Source: Fibrobacteria bacterium GUT77 (GTDB lineage: Bacteria > Fibrobacterota > Chitinivibrionia > Chitinivibrionales > Chitinispirillaceae). From it: 7,419 nt of DNA. The notes beneath the pieces were generated by a model, which saw nothing but the letters and a program-made list of their open reading frames with translations, searched no databases and was not told where the DNA came from. The stretch is from positions 1-7,419 of the forward strand of contig LIUJ01000182.1 in the NCBI GenBank assembly GCA_001462255.1, in the 5' to 3' direction. Of the stretch, positions 6,195-7,419 are shown one piece after another (within the stretch, counting starts at the first letter, position 1; every line of letters begins with the position of its first letter). The position numbers and the translations under genes were made by a program.

Positions 6195-6758
6195 CATACC
6201 AACATCTCCGTTAATTGTCCCGAACATATAACGCTCATACACGTCAAGATTGTCAGAGGGATTAAGGCTAAGAATATAGCCCTTCTCAAGGGCAAGAATA
6301 CGGATAAACTCACGCTGTGTTCTTCCGTTGCCCTCCCTAAACGGATGAAGGTAATTTATGTTATCAAGCAATGTCGCTAAATGTTCGGCTAATCCGGTTT
6401 TATCCGTTTTAATGATTTTGCGATATTCAATGATAAGTGTGTCTATATAGGCGAAACCATTGTCAAAATACGCTGTTAGAAAAAATGGCTTATCCTGCTT
6501 GCTTATCTCTACGGTTCTCATCTGACCTGCCCAAGAATATACGTCTTGGAACAAATAACGATGAATGTCCAAAAGCGTTTTGGCGTCGCGAATCATTATG
6601 GGATGTAACTCCAATTCTTTGGCCCGCTTAATAACGGCGGCGCTCTCGAAAAACAAAAAATCGTTTGGGTCGTTAATATCCGCTAAATTCCGCAGAACAT
6701 CGGTTTGGGGATCGGTGTAGAGATAATCAGGATCAAGATATTCGTAGTCGCTACGCAT
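6132..6758 (-). CDS. Fic-domain protein adenylyltransferase, toxin of a FicT/FicA (VbhT/VbhA-like) pair
   Basis: Fic proteins transfer AMP from ATP to hydroxyl side chains; bacterial FicT toxins typically target DNA gyrase and topoisomerase IV. The 208-residue product has the canonical active-site motif HPFREGNGRTQR at residues 138-149, with catalytic H138, the acidic E142 and the nucleotide-binding R146 and R149. It also has the upstream LFQDVYSWAGQMRTVEISK block (69-87), typical of short class I Fic proteins. There is no N-terminal or C-terminal inhibitory helix of its own. The inhibitory motif is instead in the antitoxin encoded just upstream, whose stop overlaps the start of this gene by 8 bases (ATGCGTAG). 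The last codons lie inside repeat copy B. The protein is cytoplasmic and, by all visible motifs, active. Confidence 0.93.
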   Translation of the reverse strand: MRSDYEYLDPDYLYTDPQTDVLRNLADINDPNDFLFFESAAVIKRAKELELHPIMIRDAKTLLDIHRYLFQDVYSWAGQMRTVEISKQDKPFFLTAYFDNGFAYIDTLIIEYRKIIKTDKTGLAEHLATLLDNINYLHPFREGNGRTQREFIRILALEKGYILSLNPSDNLDVYERYMFGTINGDVGMLTTLISDLLIPLNAHRVSPP

Positions 6759-6975
6759 ACGCTTTTTCTTTGGTTAGTCGAACCAACTGACCTATACTTA
6801 TCTTATCGGATAAATAATCACGGATAATCTCTATACCCTTCGGCGTCGGATCAAATCCCTCAAACATTACCGTCCCCAACGCGTTCACAACCGCGTCAAA
6901 ATTGTCCACAGAACTGAAATTTACGCCCATAATCGTAAGTCTTTTACGATCAATCTCCATCGGTATGTAGGACAT
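6751..6975 (-). CDS. VbhA-like antitoxin of the Fic toxin
   Basis: The product is 74 residues from the ATG at 6975, chosen because AAGGAG lies 7 bases upstream; the frame is open to 7017 without another ribosome binding site. Residues 35-40 read TVMFEG and match the (S/T)xxxE(G/N) inhibitory motif. In it, the glutamate (E39) reaches into the Fic active site and displaces the ATP gamma-phosphate. The C-terminal DYLSDKISIGQLVRL segment resembles the Y..GkIs..E end of VbhA-type antitoxins. The inhibitory helix is followed by charged residues and the protein starts with an extension of about 25 residues of unknown role. It is the first gene of the unit and overlaps the toxin by 8 bases, the usual order and coupling for such pairs. 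Confidence 0.85.
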   Translation of the reverse strand: MSYIPMEIDRKRLTIMGVNFSSVDNFDAVVNALGTVMFEGFDPTPKGIEIIRDYLSDKISIGQLVRLTKEKAYA

Positions 6976-7112
6976 TACCAATCTCCTTCTTACGTGATAG
7001 ACGTACAACACATACACAACCTATCCTATAATATACTATAATCCGTACAATAATGCAAGAGTGGCAAAAAATTTTTTTCACAATCCACCCCAGCAAAACC
7101 CAAAACGCTACC
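6976..7112 (-). promoter_or_regulatory. Upstream region of the Fic unit
   Basis: This region contains the ribosome binding site of the antitoxin, the promoter at 7030-7058 and an A6T7 tract at 7066-7078. The tract lies directly upstream of the -35 box on the minus strand, where an UP element would be. Confidence 0.6.
7030..7058 (-). promoter_or_regulatory. Probable sigma-70-type promoter of the antitoxin-fic unit
   Basis: On the minus strand TTGCAT (7058-7053) and TATATT (7035-7030) are separated by 17 bases. The start of transcription would fall near 7022, leaving a leader of about 45 bases. The -10 region lies in a 13-base sequence also present at the divergent promoter (7259-7271). Confidence 0.6.
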
Positions 7113-7197
7113 CCGCAAATAACCTCGCACCACGTTAGGTGGGCGAAGCTCAGGGGTCATTTAGCGTTGTCAAGAGATCCGATATCAACGTAGTTAA
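7113..7197 (-). repeat. Island repeat, copy C, carrying a stray fic-like 3' end
   Basis: This copy is 72/85 identical to copy B. On the minus strand its upstream part reads LTTLISDLLTTLNDP and stop, a near copy of the Fic C-terminus, with no fic gene upstream of it. Similarity ends abruptly at 7197 (ttaa). A hairpin with cacc and ggtg arms replaces the C/G-run stem of copy B. Confidence 0.75.
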
Positions 7198-7363
7198 TTT
7201 CCCCACATTTGGGTGGTTTGGGGGCGGTCTCAAAAAAATTTGAATTTTCACTACGCAATATAGTATATTATTCATAAATACCCTAAAAACCGGTTAATAC
7301 GGATGTCTTGGGCTTATTTATAAATAACGTCCGCAAAACGCTACTTAAAAAGGATAACACACT
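7198..7363 (+). promoter_or_regulatory. Upstream region of the 7364 gene, with paired operator-like sites
   Basis: This contains a promoter candidate (7240-7269), a perfect 14-base palindrome ttatttataaataa (7314-7327), and a similar imperfect site ttattcataaata (7268-7280) overlapping the -10 box. The two sites are 46 bases apart, which suggests binding by a dimeric regulator. The leader ends with AAGGA 9 to 10 bases before the ATG at 7364. Confidence 0.55.
7240..7269 (+). promoter_or_regulatory. Probable promoter of the gene starting at 7364
   Basis: TTGAAT (7240-7245) and TATATT (7264-7269) are separated by 18 bases. The predicted transcript starts near 7276, within or just after the first operator-like site, leaving a leader of close to 90 bases. 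Confidence 0.55.
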
Positions 7364-7419
7364 ATGGAGACAACCCTAACCGTTAACACCCGGCACTTAG
7401 GCGACGCACTAAAAGTTGG
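7364..7419 (+). CDS. Unidentified gene, 5' end only
   Basis: Eighteen codons are visible (METTLTVNTRHLGDALKV), then the window ends. The ATG has AAGGA about 9 bases upstream and a promoter and palindromes in front. The first residues are too few to assign a family. The position beside a toxin island and the operator-like sites would suit an autoregulated antitoxin or other small regulator, but this is only context. Confidence 0.5.
   Translation, partial: METTLTVNTRHLGDALKV

Noticed and set aside
5158..7197. CRISPR array
   Set aside because: The three repeats are about 1 kb apart, imperfect and separated by genes, with no regular spacers.

Overview
The window looks like a piece of a bacterial chromosome from a host-associated, probably Gram-negative anaerobe. 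The best lineage hint is a 3' fragment of an outer-membrane beta-barrel gene (about 3619-3942). Its end (a 'LGHGLTVKV' stretch, then 'GFRL' and the stop) resembles outer-membrane proteins of termite-gut and rumen Treponema as I remember them. A cellobiose phosphorylase fits that fibre-fermenting lifestyle. The spirochaete assignment is an inference, not a demonstrated fact.

Layout. (1) 1-2714: a GC-richer metabolic block with a minus-strand GH94 cellobiose phosphorylase, divergent from (2) 2715-3611, a plus-strand soluble Hanks-type protein kinase of the non-RD kind. (3) 3619-5082: a graveyard of truncated genes on the plus strand. It holds an outer-membrane protein tail, an inverted pair of REP-like hairpins, a broken IS3-family transposase, a RelB/DinJ-like and Phd-like antitoxin piece joined in frame to the transposase remnant, and the C-terminal half of a VapC/PIN toxin. 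(4) 5261-6975: a visibly AT-richer minus-strand island. In transcription order it has a VbhA-like antitoxin, a Fic AMP-transferase, an R-S-E class ADP-ribosyltransferase and a small cysteine-containing protein. (5) 7018-7419: a divergent promoter region and the first 18 codons of an unidentified plus-strand gene.

How the genes relate. The antitoxin and Fic genes overlap by 8 bases and form a recognisable FicT/FicA (VbhT/VbhA type) toxin-antitoxin pair. The ADP-ribosyltransferase and the small protein are separated by 2 bases, with the downstream ribosome binding site inside the upstream gene. They look like a second, less familiar toxin or effector plus partner pair. Three copies of one hairpin-bearing repeat lie at the 3' sides of these units. 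One copy forms the end of the fic gene. Another carries a stray 3' end of a fic-like gene, which points to duplication or shuffling of toxin cassettes using the repeat as a joint. The combination of toxin modules, IS remnants and repeats marks 3600-7419 as accessory DNA next to an ordinary metabolic locus.
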